Below, piece by piece: positions 22,303 through 33,740 of a DNA stretch of 64,000 nt. Numbering within the stretch: the stretch's first letter is position 1; each line of letters begins with the position of its first letter. This stretch comes from Lolium rigidum. Lineage: Eukaryota; Streptophyta; Magnoliopsida; Poales; Poaceae. The stretch lies in the NCBI RefSeq assembly GCF_022539505.1, contig NC_061513.1, forward strand, positions 178,652,017 through 178,716,016, in the 5' to 3' direction. The translations under genes were made by a program, and so were the position numbers. The notes beneath the pieces are model-generated. The model saw only the letters and a program-made list of their open reading frames with translations, had not been told where the DNA came from and ran no database searches.

Positions 22303-23369
22303 TGTTGAAATATTGGGCCCACATTTGGTGGCCCATAATAGATTTCAGATTTTCCCTATAAATCTCAAAGCCCACTTAGTAGCAGCCTTGTGAGTTTGAG
22401 CCCAAGTTGGTGGCAGCTCACTAGGGAGTGGCAAGAGGTGGGAAGTTTAGTCCCACATGGAAAGTTGGGAGGAAGTTAGACCACCTTATAAGGTGGGTTG
22501 TTTCACCACTAGTAAGTGAGTGAGAATAGGAGTGCTACACGCGCGCGCTCCTCCTCCTCGCTCGCTCGTCTCGACTCGACTCGACTCGACTCGACACGTC
22601 ACGACGCGCGCGCCGCGCTCGTGGTGAGTGGATTGAGCCTCGAGCCGAGACTTTCCTTACTTTTTGCAGCTCAGGAAAACGAACAGAGTCCTAGACGGAC
22701 GCGTCGCAGTTAGTCGGTTCGGGTCGCTCCCGGATCGTGGGCTATCCGTAGCCGACTCGAAACGTTCGTGCGACGTGGGCGTGGCCCACGTTGCCTAGGG
22801 TTTCCCGAGCCTATATAATCTCATGCCCGGCTACCGCGAAATCATCCGATACACGAGTTAGGGTTTCCACCTCTCGGCCGCTTGCGCCGCCATCGTAGCC
22901 TACTCCATCCCGCGCGCCGACGTGCATCGGCGAACGGGAGAGCAGGTCTCCGGAACCGCTCGTCCTTGCGATCCTGTACGGGAGAGGGCGGAGTAGGTTT
23001 TTGGGAAGCGCTGCGCGCGACTGCTCAAGCTCTTCATCACGGGTCGTCTTCCGTCCAAGTCGGGCGGTGCTGCCTACCGTCGTCTACAACGCCATCTACT
23101 TCGACCCGTCGTCCCCGCCGTCAACAACGTTGTCATCAACAACGTCACTGCTGCGACATCGTCTGCTACACCTCCACCGCCACCTCCACCAGATCGGTAC
23201 GTGCGACATATCTCGATCTGTTTAGCGATGGATGTTGTACCGTTTGCTCTGCTACTTGTTCATGTTGATCACTGCATCTAGTATGTTCGAGTTTCACATG
23301 TTAGTAGTTACTTCCGTCATGCTTTATATTCTGGAATTAATCATGGAAATTGTGCCTAATTATCCAACA
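22303..23369 (+). repeat. 5' LTR of the copia element
   Basis: Contains a TATATAAT box at 22812-22819 and a CTCGA-type microsatellite at about 22567-22595. It ends TATCCAACA. Confidence 0.92.
22812..22819 (+). promoter_or_regulatory. TATA box in the copia LTR
   Basis: GCCTATATAATCTC, repeated in the 3' LTR at about 28360. It is the likely start region of the genomic transcript. Confidence 0.55.
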
Positions 23370-23408
23370 ATCCAAAAACCTAATTGTAGGCAATTTCTCG
23401 AGTTAACA

Positions 23409-24250
23409 ATGGCTGGTTTCTGCTGATGCACTTGAGGCCGGATAAGTTTACCGGTGTGCACTTTAAGAGATGGCAGTATAAGGCCATGCTCGGCTTACTC
23501 ATCCGAAAGTGTTCGAGGTTGCGATGGTTTACCCGAAGGAACTATATCGACCAAGATCGGAACAAGTTCAAGGAAAACAATAATCTCTTCGTCGGATGCG
23601 TTCTAAGTATTCTTGCTGATCGTACGTGTGATGTGTACATGCACATAACGGATGGTAAAGAGCTACGGGATGCACCGAATGCTAAGTTCGGTGCAACCGA
23701 TGCGAGCGATGAACTGTACATCATGGAGAGCTTCCATGACATCGGGATGGTTAACAACCGTTACGTAGTCGAACAAGCTCATGAGATACGGTGCATTGCG
23801 AAAGAGCTTGAACTCCTTAAGTGTGCCTTACACGACAAGTTTGTGGCTGGATGCATCATCGCTAAGTTGCCCCCTTCATGGAGGAACTTTGCCACAACTC
23901 TCAAACACAAGAGACGGGAGATATCGGTTGAAAATCGATAGCATCTCTTGATGTTGAGGAGAAAGCTCGGGCTAAGGATAATGCGAGAAAGGAGAGGGTC
24001 GATCTAGCGCCAACATGGTGCGGAAGAAACCCTACAGCAAGAACAAAGGGAATAACAAGCCCTCCTTCAATAAGCCTATGAAGACTACAACCTTCAAGAA
24101 GAAGAAGATGATAAACAAAGCGGATCTGAGCTGCTTTACATGTGGAGAGACTGGCCACTTTTCTAAGGACCGTCCGGAGAGGGCGGACCGCAAGAAAAAG
24201 GCGAGGCAAGTCAACACGGTGACCGCTAGCAATGCTGATGGGTACGGTAA
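23409..24250 (+). pseudogene. Copia gag and nucleocapsid
   Basis: The ATG at 23409 is followed by a stop after a few codons; the homologous frame resumes at 23426 (RPDKFTGVHFKRWQYKAM), a standard copia gag start. LADRTCDVYMHITDGKELRD, ELYIMESFHDI and KLPPSWRNFATTLKHKRREIS follow, all gag-type. The frame slips at 23935-23945. The nucleocapsid zinc knuckle begins at 24132: C-X2-C-X4-H-X4, but the last cysteine codon is CGT (Arg) at 24171-24173. A Lys-rich stretch precedes it (KKPYSKNKGNNKPSFNK). Gag forms the particle and binds genomic RNA. Confidence 0.85.
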
Positions 24251-24600
24251 TCTCTTTCTTGTTCTTTCGGTATTTCAATCTCCATGTTGGTGGATTGATA
24301 CAGGTGCTAATGTTCATGTGTGTGCTGACATATCCATGTTCACTTCTTACCGGGTCGCCGGGATTCTTCCGTCTTGATGGGGAATGGGTCACATGCTTCG
24401 TTCGTGGTGTTGGCACGGTAGATCCGAAGTTCACTTCGGGGAAGATCGTGCGGCGAGGAACGTGCGGCATGTCCCTACTATGAACAAGAATCTCGTTAGC
24501 GGCTCCCTTCTATGCGAGAGATGGGTTTAAGGTTGTTTTAGAGTCGAATAAAGTAGTTGTTTCCAAGTTTGGACAATTTATTGGTAAAGGCTATGAGTGC
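24251..24600 (+). pseudogene. Copia protease
   Basis: The aspartic protease active site WWIDTGANVHVC is intact, with DTGA at 24297-24308. The frame then breaks near 24350-24375. Later parts (MGNG region, VGTVDPKFTSGKIV, LVSGSLL) appear in other frames. Processes the polyprotein in the functional family. Confidence 0.8.
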
Positions 24601-25473
24601 GGAGGCTTGTTCCGCTTTTCGCTCTACGATTTCAGTAATAAGTACGTGAACCATATTTGTGGCAATGTTAGTGATGATACCGGTGTTTGGCATTCTCGTT
24701 TATGTCACATTAATTTTGGTTTAATGTCTCGGCTATCCAGTTTAAGTTTAATTCCGAATTTCACCATTGCCAAAGGTTCTAAGTGCCATAGTTGTGTGCA
24801 ATCAAAGCAACCTCGGAAGCCTCACAAGGCGGCCGAGGAGAGAAACCTGGCACCTCTAGAACTCATACATTCCGATCTATGCGAGATGAATGGTGTGTTG
24901 ACAAAAGGTGGAAAGAGATATTTCATGACATTGATTGATGATGCGACTAGATTTTGCTATGTTTATTTGTTGCGAACTAAAGATGAAGCTTTAGACTACT
25001 TTAAAATTTATAAGGCCGAAGTTGAAAATCAACTAGAGAGAAAGATCAAGCGTCTCGGGTCGGATCGTGGTGGCGAATATTTTCCTAAAATCTTTGATGA
25101 ATTCCGTGAGGAACATGGCATTATTCATGAGAGGACGCCTCCCTATTCACCCCAATCAAACGGGGTTGCCGAGAGGAAAAACCGCACGCCGACTGACTTG
25201 GTGAATTCCATGTTAGCCACTGCTGGTTTATCAAAGGCATGGTGGGGGGAGGCTTTGTTGACTTCATGTCATGTCCTGAATAGAGTTCCTAACAAGAATA
25301 AAGATAAAACCCCTTACGAGGAGTGGGCTGGGAGAAAACCATCACTTTCGTATTTGCGCACATGGGGATGTTTGGCGAAAGTCAATATTCCAATTACTAA
25401 GAAGCGCAAACTCGGACCAAAGACGAGTGGATTGTATCTTTCTAGGTTATGCTCCGCGGAGTGTAGGCTATAG
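24601..25473 (+). pseudogene. Copia GAG-pre-integrase and integrase
   Basis: The 288 aa frame begins in the pre-integrase zinc-binding region: H-X4-H (HSRLCH) and C-X2-C (CHSC). The integrase core follows. First catalytic Asp in IHSDLCEM, second in SDRGGEYFP, Glu in NGVAERKNR, so the D,D-35-E triad is present. PYEEWAGRKPSLSYLRTWGC marks the end of the core. The frame breaks after KKRKLGPKT, and the remainder (FLGYAPRSVGYRF-type) continues in another frame. LGSDRGG and NRTPTDL carry changes at CAG/CTG sites. In the family this inserts the cDNA into the chromosome. Confidence 0.9.
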
Positions 25474-25856
25474 ATTTTTAGTAGTTCAATCCGAGGTACA
25501 CGATATGCATGTTGATACTATTATGGAATCTCGTGATGCAACATTTTTTGAGAACATGTTTCCTATGAAAGATATGCATAGCATTGCTAGAATTTCTACT
25601 TGAGATAATACCTGAGTCCGAGTACATCTAATGAGTATTTTGAACAATCACATGAGAATGTTGCGAGAAGGATGACAATGAAGCTCCTAAACGGAGCAAG
25701 AGACGAAGGATTGAAAAATCCTTTGGTGATGATTTCATTGTGTACCTTGTGGATGATACTCCCACGTCCATTGCGGAGGCATATGCATCTCCGGATGCGG
25801 ATGAGCTGGAAAGAAGCTGTTCATAACGAGATGGACTCGATTCTTTCTAATGGAAC
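25474..25856 (+). pseudogene. Copia integrase C-terminal and linker region
   Basis: A broken reading frame between integrase and RT. Recognisable pieces are the HDMHVDTIMESRDATFFENMFPMKD stretch in shifted frames and [20 protein letters not shown], the usual RT lead-in. Confidence 0.65.
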
Positions 25857-26800
25857 TTGGGAGCTATCGAACGACCCCATGGATGCAAGCCTGTGGGCTG
25901 CAAATGGGTGTTCAAGAAGAAGCTAAGACCCGATGGTACTATTGAGAAGTACAAGGCGCGGCTTGTAGCTAAAGGCTACACACAGAGAGAAGGCGAAGAT
26001 TACTTCGACACCTATTCACCTGTCGCTAGACTTACCACCATTCGAGTACTACTGTCCATGGCTGCCTCCTATGGTCTTATCGTTCATCAAATGGACGTAA
26101 AGACAGCTTTCCTTAATGGAGAGTTGGAAGAGGAAATCTATATGGATCGGCCTGATGGGTTCGTAGTAAAAGGTGAAGAAAGAAAGGTGTGCAAGTTGCT
26201 GAAATCTTTATATGGCCCGAAACAAGCACCTAAGCAATGGCATGAGAAGTTTGACAGAACTTTGACTTCGTAGGCTTTGTTGTCAATGAGGCTGACAAGT
26301 GTGTTTACTATCGCCATGGTGGGGGCGAAGGTGTTATACTTGTGTTTGTATGTGGATGATATTCTGATATTTGGTACAAGCATGAAAGTAATACACGAGG
26401 TCAAGTCTTTCTTGTCAAAGTGCTTTGATATGAAAGATGCGGGAGAAGCCGATGTAATTCCGAACATCAAGCTTATTAAGAATGAGAGTGGGATTACTCT
26501 AACGCAATCCCATTATGTTGAGAAGATCTTGAGCCGGTTCGGCTATATTGATAGCAAGTCTTCTCCAACACCTTATGATCCCAGTGTGACATTACGCAAG
26601 AACCGGAGGATTGCCATAGATCAATTGAGATATTCTCAGATCGTTGGCTCACTCATGTACTTAGCGAGCGCGACAAGACCCGACATCTCTTTTGCTGTTA
26701 GCAAGTTGAGTAGGTTCATGTCAAACCCGGGTACTGATCATTGGCATGCACTTGATAGGGTCATGCGCTACCTATGTGGTACAATGAGTTATGGGATTCA
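25857..26800 (+). pseudogene. Copia reverse transcriptase
   Basis: [61 protein letters not shown] and the catalytic YVDD (26349-26360) are all present, in order. LYGPKQAP has Pro (CCG, 26217-26219) at the strongly conserved Leu. A stop at 26271-26273 splits the gene just before the YVDD half. That half continues through MKDAGEADVI, ITLTQSHYVEKIL, YSQIVGSLMYLASATRPDI and [15 protein letters not shown]. It copies genomic RNA to cDNA in functional relatives. Confidence 0.92.
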
Positions 26801-27312
26801 CTATTCAGGGCACCCGAGTCTGTGCTTGAAGGATATAGTGATTCGAATTGGATCTCGGATGTAGCTGATCCGTACGCCACAAGTGGGTATGTATTTACCT
26901 TTGGAGGTGGCGCGAGTATCATGGAGATCTTGCAAGCAAACCATATTGACGAGGTCAACTATGGAAGCAGAACTTCTTGCTTTAGACACAACCATTGTTG
27001 AATCGGAATGGTTGCGCGAGCTCTTGATGGACTTGCCTGTGGTTGAAAAACCTGTTCGACAATCCTTTTGAATTGTGACAATCAAACCGTAATTGTCAAA
27101 GTGAACAATTCTAAGGATAACGCGAAGTCATCAAGACACGTCAAGAGACGTTTGAAGTCTGTCGGGAAATTGCGAAACTCCGGAGTAATAAGCGTTACAT
27201 ATATTCAAACGGACAAAAATCTGCGGATCCCTTTACAAAGGGACTATCACGTAATGTGATAGAAAGTGCATCGAGGGAGATGGGTTTGAGACCTGTTGAT
27301 GTTACGCCATAG
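26801..27312 (+). pseudogene. Copia RNase H
   Basis: [28 protein letters not shown] followed, in a shifted frame, by [36 protein letters not shown]. These are the copia RNase H motifs, including the Asp of GYSD and the Glu of MEAE. It then continues in a third frame (NCDNQTVIVKVNNSKDNAKSSRHVKRR). It removes RNA from the RNA:DNA hybrid in the family. Confidence 0.85.
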
Positions 27313-27855
27313 TGGTAACCCAACCTTTGTGATCGGAGATCCCGTGAATTAGGACGTGGGAAGAACAAACTAGTAGTTTAATTGAGGAGAGTATTATGTA
27401 ACCCTCTCTATGTGAAGATGCACAACTCTCAATTGCTATAAGGCAGGTTGGCAACAAGCCTTAATGTGTTTATGTTGGCTATTTTAGCAAAGATGCTTGT
27501 CCTACAGAGCATTCTTGAAATAACACACCTATATGAGTCCGATTGTTAAACGTCGCGAGTCTATGAGATTTGGGTGATCTCTAGTAAACTCATGAAGAGA
27601 CCACGAAGTATGACGCATATGCTTCACCCGCGGGGTAGGCTACGGCGGTCATGTACTGGTTATGACTTTGAGTGAAACCCTGTTCACGCAAAACTTGCAA
27701 TTCAAGGCTTAGTCCATTGTTCAAGTGTGAATGGATGTAGCTTAAGGTTCTAGGCGGAAGTTCAACTTAACAGTCTCCGCTGAAACACTCGGTATATAAA
27801 CAAGCAGTGAGTATTGGTAAATCTCTAAATGGGTATTTGAGATCCGGTGGGGGAT
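27313..27855 (+). other. Copia 3' untranslated region with PPT
   Basis: Non-coding, ending in GGTGGGGGAT directly before the 3' LTR, the purine-rich primer for plus-strand synthesis. Confidence 0.75.
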
Positions 27856-28682
27856 TGTTGAAATATTGGGCCCACATTTGGTGGCCCATAATAGATTTCA
27901 GATTTTCCCTATAAATCTCAAAGCCCACTTAGTAGCAGACCTTGTGAGTTTGAGCCCAAGTTGGTGGCAGCTCACTAGGGAGTGGCAAGAGGTGGGAAGT
28001 TTAGTCCCACATGGAAAGTTGGGAGGAAGTTAGACCACCTTATAAGGTGGGTTGTTTCACCACTAGTAAGTGAGTGAGAATAGGAGTGCTACACGCGCGC
28101 GCTCCTCCTCCTCGCTCGCTCGTCTCGACTCGACTCGACTCGACACGACACGTCACGACGCGCCGCGCTCGTGGTGAGTGGATTGAGCCTCGAGCCGAGA
28201 CTTTCCTTACTTTTGCGGCTCGGGGAAAACGAACGGAGTCCTAGACGGACGCGTCGCAGCTTAGTCGGTTCGGGTCGCTCCGGATCGTGGGCTATCTGTA
28301 ACCGACTCAAAACGTTCGTGCGACGTGGGCGTGGCCCACGTTGCCTAGGGTTTCCCGAGCCTATATAATCTCATGCCCGGCTACCGCAGAAATCATCTGA
28401 TACACGAGTTAGGGTTTCCACCTCTCGCTGCTTGCGCCGCCATCGTAGCCTACTCCATCCCGCGCGCCGACGTGCATCGGCGAACGGGAGAGCAGGTCTC
28501 CGGAACCGCTCGTCCTTGCGATCCTGTACGGGAGAGGGCGAATTAGGTTTTTGGGAAGCGCTCTGCGCGACTGCTCAAGCTCTTCATCACGGGTCGTCTT
28601 CCGTCCAAGTCGGGCGGTGCTGCCTACCGTCATGCTTTATATTCTGGAATTAATCATGGAAATTGTGCCTAATTATCCAACA
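27856..28682 (+). repeat. 3' LTR of the copia element, 240-bp internal deletion
   Basis: Homologous to 22303-23369. It jumps from TGCCTACCGT to CATGCTTTATATTC at about 28630. The 5' LTR has CCGT at both edges of the missing piece. Confidence 0.92.
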
Positions 28683-29167
28683 GTTACTTGATACTATTAA
28701 TTGTACTACTAATGAAAATGGGATTGGAGAAATCTTGACTTTATCTAGGAGTCACATATCTTTTAAGATTGATCAATCATCTTGTTACATTATTGATAAC
28801 AGTGGGTTTGAAAGTTTTAATCCTATTATTTTTGAGCTTGATAAAAAATTTATGTTTATGGATCATGAGAAACATGCTATGTGATAGTTATGTTGTTGAG
28901 TTTGTTCATGAAGCTACTGAAAATTATTATGAGAGAGTAAAATATGGTTGTAGAAATTTGCATGGTACTAAAACACCTCTCTATATGCTTAAAATTTTGA
29001 AGTTACTCTTGTTTTATCTTCTTATGCTTGTCACTTTGTTCTTCATGAATTTATTTGTGTACAAGATTCCTATGCATAGGAAGTGGGTTAGACTTAAATG
29101 TGTTTTGAATTTGCTTTTTGATGCTCTCTTTTGCTTCAACTCTTATTTCTTGCGAGTGCATCATTAA
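28683..29167 (+). pseudogene. Unrecognised ORF of element B, second part
   Basis: Continuation of the ORF from 22302. ILTLSRSHISFKIDQSSCYIID and FESFNPIIFELDKK are in the original frame to 28884. One base is missing near 28878, and the rest is readable in the next frame: SYVVEFVHEATENYYER, GCRNLHGTKTPLYMLKILK, a hydrophobic run (LLLFYLLMLVTLFFMNLFV) and the basic KIPMHRKWVRLK. The hydrophobic run is long enough for one membrane segment. The same tail occurs in D (49280-49585) and E (60130-60645). Function unknown. Confidence 0.6.
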
Positions 29168-29173
29168 AACTGC

Positions 29174-29225
29174 TGAGCCCATCTTAATGGCTATAAAGAA
29201 AGCACTTCTTGGGAGATAACCCATG
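29174..29225 (+). other. Post-ORF stem-loop block of element B
   Basis: AGCC/GGCT stem (29176-29192), then AAAGAAAGCACTTC, then a TGGG-AGATAA-CCCA hairpin. Homologous to 5489-5540 and 60662-60714. Confidence 0.65.
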
Positions 29226-29786
29226 TCTTTATTTTACTACTGTTTTGTTGTGTTTTGGAAGTTGTTACTACTGTAGCAACCTCTCCTTATCTTTACTTTA
29301 TTGCAATTTTGTGCCAAGTGAAGTCTCTAATAGAAGATTGATGCTAGATTTGGATTTCTGCGCAGAAACAGATTTCTTGCTGTCACGAATCTGGATATGA
29401 TTCTCTGTAGGTAACTCAGAAAAATCTGCCAATTTACGTGAGTGATCCTCAGATATGTACGCAACTTTCATTAGTTTTGAGTTTTCTGATTTGAGCAACG
29501 GAAGTACCTCTTACAAATTCGTGTTTACTGGCTGTTCTGTTTTGACAGATTTTGTCTCTGTTTTTTGCATTGTCTCTTGTGGACTTTAAGTGAAGCTTTC
29601 TAGACGTGGAGAGCTGTATCTAATGTTTCATTGAGTTCTTGCAATGTGGCACTACAGGGCCAAGGTGGACTAAAGTTTTTTTTTTAGTACTAACCCCTCT
29701 AATGAAGTTTATGAGAAGTTTGGTGTGAAGGAAGTTTTCAAGGGTCAAGAGAGGAGGATGATATATGATCAAGAAGAGTGAAAAGT

Positions 29787-29873
29787 CTAAGCTTGGGGAT
29801 GCCCCCGTGGTTCATCCCTGCATATTTCAAGAAGACTCAAGCGTCTAAGCTTGGGGATGCCCAAGGCATCCCC
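29787..29873 (+). other. Two PPT-like motifs and hairpin of B
   Basis: CTAAGCTTGGGGATGC at 29787-29802 and 29845-29860; hairpin GGGGATGCC-CAA-GGCATCCCC at 29853-29873. Confidence 0.8.
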
Positions 29874-31604
29874 TTCTTCATCAACTTATCAGGTTTCTTC
29901 TATTGAAACTATATTTTTATTCGGTCACCTCTTATGTTCTTTACTTGGAGCATCTGTGTGTTTTATTTTTGTTTATGTTTGAATAAATTTGGATCCTAGC
30001 AATCCTTGTGTGGGAGAGAGACACGGTCCGCTTTTTCATATGAACACTTGTGTTCTTCGTTTTACTTTTAATATTCAATGATAAAAGTTGGAAGCTATTG
30101 CACTTATTGATATTTGGTTGGAAACAGAAAATGCCTCATAATGTCTTGGATAATTTGATACTTGGCAATTGTTTTGAGCTCTCAAGTAGATCATGTTTCT
30201 CTTGCATCATGTAGTTTAAATCTACTAGTGGAGAAATACCGTAGAGCTTGTTGAAATTGGTTTGCATGATTGGTCTCTCTAAGGTCTAGATATTTTCTAG
30301 TAGAAGTGTTGGAGCAACAAGGAAGACAGTGCAGAGTTTTATAATGCTTGCAATATGTTCTTATGTAAGTTTTGCTGTACCGGTTCATACTTGTGTTTGC
30401 TTCAAACAACCTTGCTAGCGAAAGCCTTGTACTGAGAGGAAATGCTTCTCGTGCATCCAAAACCTTGAGCCAAAACCTATGCCATGAGTGTCCACCATAA
30501 CTACCTACTATGTGGTATTTTTTGCCATTCCAAGTAAATACTTCATGTGCTACCTTTAAACAATTCAAAACTTTATTACTCCTTATTTGTGTCAATGTTT
30601 TATAGCTCATGCGGAAGTATGTGGTGTTTTATCTTTCAATCTTGTTGGGCAGCTTTCACCAATGGACTAGTGGCTTCATCCGCTTATCCAATAATTTTGC
30701 AAAAAGAGCTGGCGCGGGGTTCCCGACCCCCAATTAATCAACCTTCATTAATAATTCTCTTCACATGTTTTGCTCCGACTCATCGAGTAAGCAACTTAAT
30801 TTTGCAAATAGACACTCCTTCATGGTATGTGAATGTTGGAAGGCACCCGAGGATTCGGTTAGCCATGGCTTGTGTAAGCAAAAGGTTGGGAGGAGTGTCA
30901 ACCATAAATAAAAACTAAAATACATGTGTAAACAAAAGAGAAGAGGGATGATCTACCTTGCTTGGTAGAGATAACGTCCTTCATGGGAGCCGCTCTTTGA
31001 AAGTCCGTTTGATGAGGTAGTTAGAGTGCCCACTACCATTCGTTGACAACAACAAACACCTCTCAAAACTTTACTTTTATGCTCTCTATATGATTTCAAA
31101 ACTTAAAAAGCTCTAGCACATGATTTAATCCACTGCTTCCCTCTGCGAAGGGCCTTTCTTTTACTTTATGTTGAGTCAGTTTACCTACTTCCTTCCATCT
31201 TAGAAGCAAACACTTGTGTCAACTGTGCATTGATTCTTACATACTTGCTTATTTGCATTCATCATATTACTTTGTGTTGACCATTATCCATGAGATATAC
31301 ATGTTGGAAGATTGAAAGCAATTGCTGAAACTTAAATCTTCCTCTGTGTTGCTTCAATGTCTTTACTCTGAATTTATTGCTTTATGAGTTAACTCTTATG
31401 CGAGACTTTTGATGCTTGTTTTGAAAGTACTATTCATGAAAAGTTTTGCTATATGTTATCTATTTTTTAGCAACTACAGATCATTTCCTTGAGTCACTGC
31501 ATTCATCTCATATGCTTTATAATAGTATGATCAAGGTTATGTAAGTAGCATGTCACTACAGAAATTATTCTTTTTATCGTTTACCTACTCGAGGGCGAGC
31601 AGGA
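29874..31604 (+). other. Non-coding 3' region of B
   Basis: About 1.7 kb without credible ORFs, closely similar to D 50299-52033. Confidence 0.7.
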
Positions 31605-31605
31605 A

Positions 31606-31621
31606 CTAAGCTTGGGGATGC
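31606..31621 (+). other. Polypurine tract of B
   Basis: CTAAGCTTGGGGATGC immediately before the 3' LTR at 31622. Confidence 0.8.
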
Positions 31622-33154
31622 TGATACGTCTCCAACGTACCTATAATTTATGATGTTCCATGCTTGTTTTATGACAATACTTACATGTTTTGCTTGCACT
31701 TTATAATGTTTTTATGCATTTTCCGGAACTAACCTATTAACGAGATGCCGAAGGGCCAATTGTTGTTTTCTGTTGTTTTTGGTTCCAGAAAGGCTGTTCG
31801 GGCAATATTCTCGGAATTCGACGAAACGAAGACCCAACATCTTATTTTTCCCGGAACCTTCCAGAAAGTCAGAGGGGGACCGAGAGGGGTGCCCCGGGGG
31901 CCCCACACGTGTGGGCCGCGCGGGCTCCACCCCGGCCGCGCCGGCCTAGTGTGAGGAGCCCCCGTGGCCCCTCCGACTCCGCCTCTTCGCCTATTTAAGC
32001 CGTCCCGAGCCTAAAACGCGACACCAATTGACGAAACTCCGGAAAGACTCCGGGGCGCCGCCGCCATCGCGAAACTCCGTTTCGGGGGACGAAGTCTCGC
32101 GTTCCGGCACCCTGCCGGGACGGGGAAGTGCCCCGGAAGCCATCTCCATCAACGCCATCGCCTCCATCATGCTCCGTGAGTAGTTCCCCCATGGACTACG
32201 GGTTCTAGGCTGTAGCTAGTTGGTATTCTCTCCCCTATGTACTTCAATACAATGATCTCATGAGCTGCCTTACATGATTGAGATTCATCCGATGTAATCG
32301 GTGTTGTGTTTGTCGGGATCCGATGGATTGTTACATTATGATTAGTCTATCTATAAAGTTTGTGAAGTTATTGTTGCTGCAATCTTGTTGTGTTTAATGC
32401 TTGTCACTAGGGCCCGAGTGGCATGATCTTAGATTTAAGCTCTATACTTATTGCTTAGATTGTATCTACAAGTTGTTTGCACATGTCTATGTCCGGAACC
32501 AAAGGCCCCAAAGTGACAGAAATTGGGACAACTGGAGGGAAAGGCTTAGGTATGAGGATCACATGTTTTCACGGAGTGTTAATGCTTTGCTCCGGTGCTC
32601 TATTAAAATGAGTACCTTAATTTCCAGTAGATTCCCTAGAGGCCCAGGCTTGCCACCGGCTGGTAGGACAAAAGATGTTGTACAAGTTTCTCATTGCGAG
32701 CACGTATGACTATATATGGAAAACATGCCTACATGATTAATGATCTTGATGTTCGTCTTAATGCTATTTCAATCCTATCAATTGCCCAACCGTAATTTGT
32801 TCACCCAACACTTGTTATTGGAGAGTTACCACTAGTGTAGATAGCTGGGAACCCCGGTCCATCTCTCATCATCATATACTCGTTCTATATGTCATTGGAA
32901 GTAGTATCAACTATTTTACGGTGGCACTCGCCTACGTTACTATTACTGCTTGTTGTGTTACTCGTTACTATTGCTCTCATATCACTGTTGCTTTCACATC
33001 ACCCCTGTTACTAGTGCTTTTCCAGTGCAGCTGAATTGACAACTCAGTTGTTAAGCCTTATAAGTATTCTTTACCTCCCCTTGTGTCGAATCAATAAATT
33101 TGGGTTTTACTTCCCTCGAAGACTGTTGCGATCCCCTATACTTGTGGGTTATCA
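31622..33154 (+). repeat. 3' LTR of element B
   Basis: 1533 bp, followed at once by the TSD AGGCG. Confidence 0.92.
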
Positions 33155-33239
33155 AGGCGCAGAACAGAGCCCGTATCGAAAACTGAAAAAACAGAATATT
33201 CTGTTTTTCAGTTTTCGATACGGGCTCTGTTCTGCGCCT
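33155..33239. repeat. Near-perfect palindrome in the Harbinger element
   Basis: Arms of about 42 bp (AGGCGCAGAACAGAGCCCGT...) with almost no spacer and a one-base length difference in an A-run. The left arm is cut by gypsy B; two more pairs are recovered when the bases left of B (19620-19621) are added. Confidence 0.85.
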
Positions 33240-33256
33240 GCCATTTTCCGGCTCGT

Positions 33257-33288
33257 AAACACGAGTTCGGTGCACTGAACTCGTGTTT
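33257..33288. repeat. Second palindrome near the Harbinger right end
   Basis: AAACACGAGTTC - 8 nt - GAACTCGTGTTT, perfect 12-bp arms. Confidence 0.8.
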
Positions 33289-33740
33289 TTCGGTTCGCGT
33301 TTTTACAGGCTCTGCTAGAGATGCTCTTACCCCTCCGAACTTCTATCTCCTCGAGTCCAAATGCCTCACGACCAAAGCCGCCGCACAGAGCATCCATGGC
33401 GGCGGGACGAACCACCCCACGCCCGTGCCTCCCTGCCACTCCCCTCTCCCTCTAGCTTTCCTCCGCCCGAGTTTGGCCTCCCTACCCCTTCCACCACCGT
33501 GCACCGCCCTCCGCCCGACGCGCACGGCCCTTCGCTGGATGCCCGTCTCGCGCCACCCTCCGCCCGGTGCGCGCTGACCTCCGTTCGACGCCCTTTGCCC
33601 GTGTTGAGCCCTGGTCGTGTGGCAAAGGTCCGGCACACCTCCACATGAACCCTCCCTTGGTGAGCTGCTCCTTGTTCCCCTTTTTGTTCCCACTGTGAAT
33701 TGCAAGTGCAGCTGTGTTTATGTGTTTCATAGTCGATATG

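Larger units (their letters stand above)
22303..28682 (+). mobile_element. Ty1/copia retrotransposon inserted in element B
   Basis: TGTTG...CAACA ends, exact TSD GTTAC (22298-22302 and 28683-28687), 6380 bp. Domain order gag, protease, integrase, RT, RNase H defines copia. The 5' LTR is 1067 bp; the 3' LTR is 827 bp because of an internal deletion. The frame is interrupted many times, so this copy is not functional as assembled. The insertion interrupts the B ORF. Confidence 0.95.
19627..33154 (+). mobile_element. Gypsy element B, non-autonomous LTR retrotransposon
   Basis: LTRs 19627-21158 and 31622-33154 differ at about 40 sites by eye (near 3%). TSD AGGCG is exact (19622-19626 and 33155-33159). 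Without the copia insert it is about 7.14 kb, nearly the length of D (7.12 kb). It encodes one long ORF of unknown type and no RT, RNase H or integrase. It sits inside the Harbinger at 18647-33326. Confidence 0.93.
18647..33326 (+). mobile_element. PIF/Harbinger element, internally deleted, split by element B
   Basis: Left end GAGCATCTCTAACAGAGCCC and right end GGCTCTGCTAGAGATGCTC are inverted repeats, flanked by TTA (18644-18646 and 33327-33329). Removing gypsy B and one TSD leaves about 1.15 kb. It encodes the N-terminal part of a Harbinger transposase at 19054-19440. Near the right end are an 85-bp palindrome (33155-33239) and a second 12-bp-arm palindrome (33257-33288). Confidence 0.88.
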
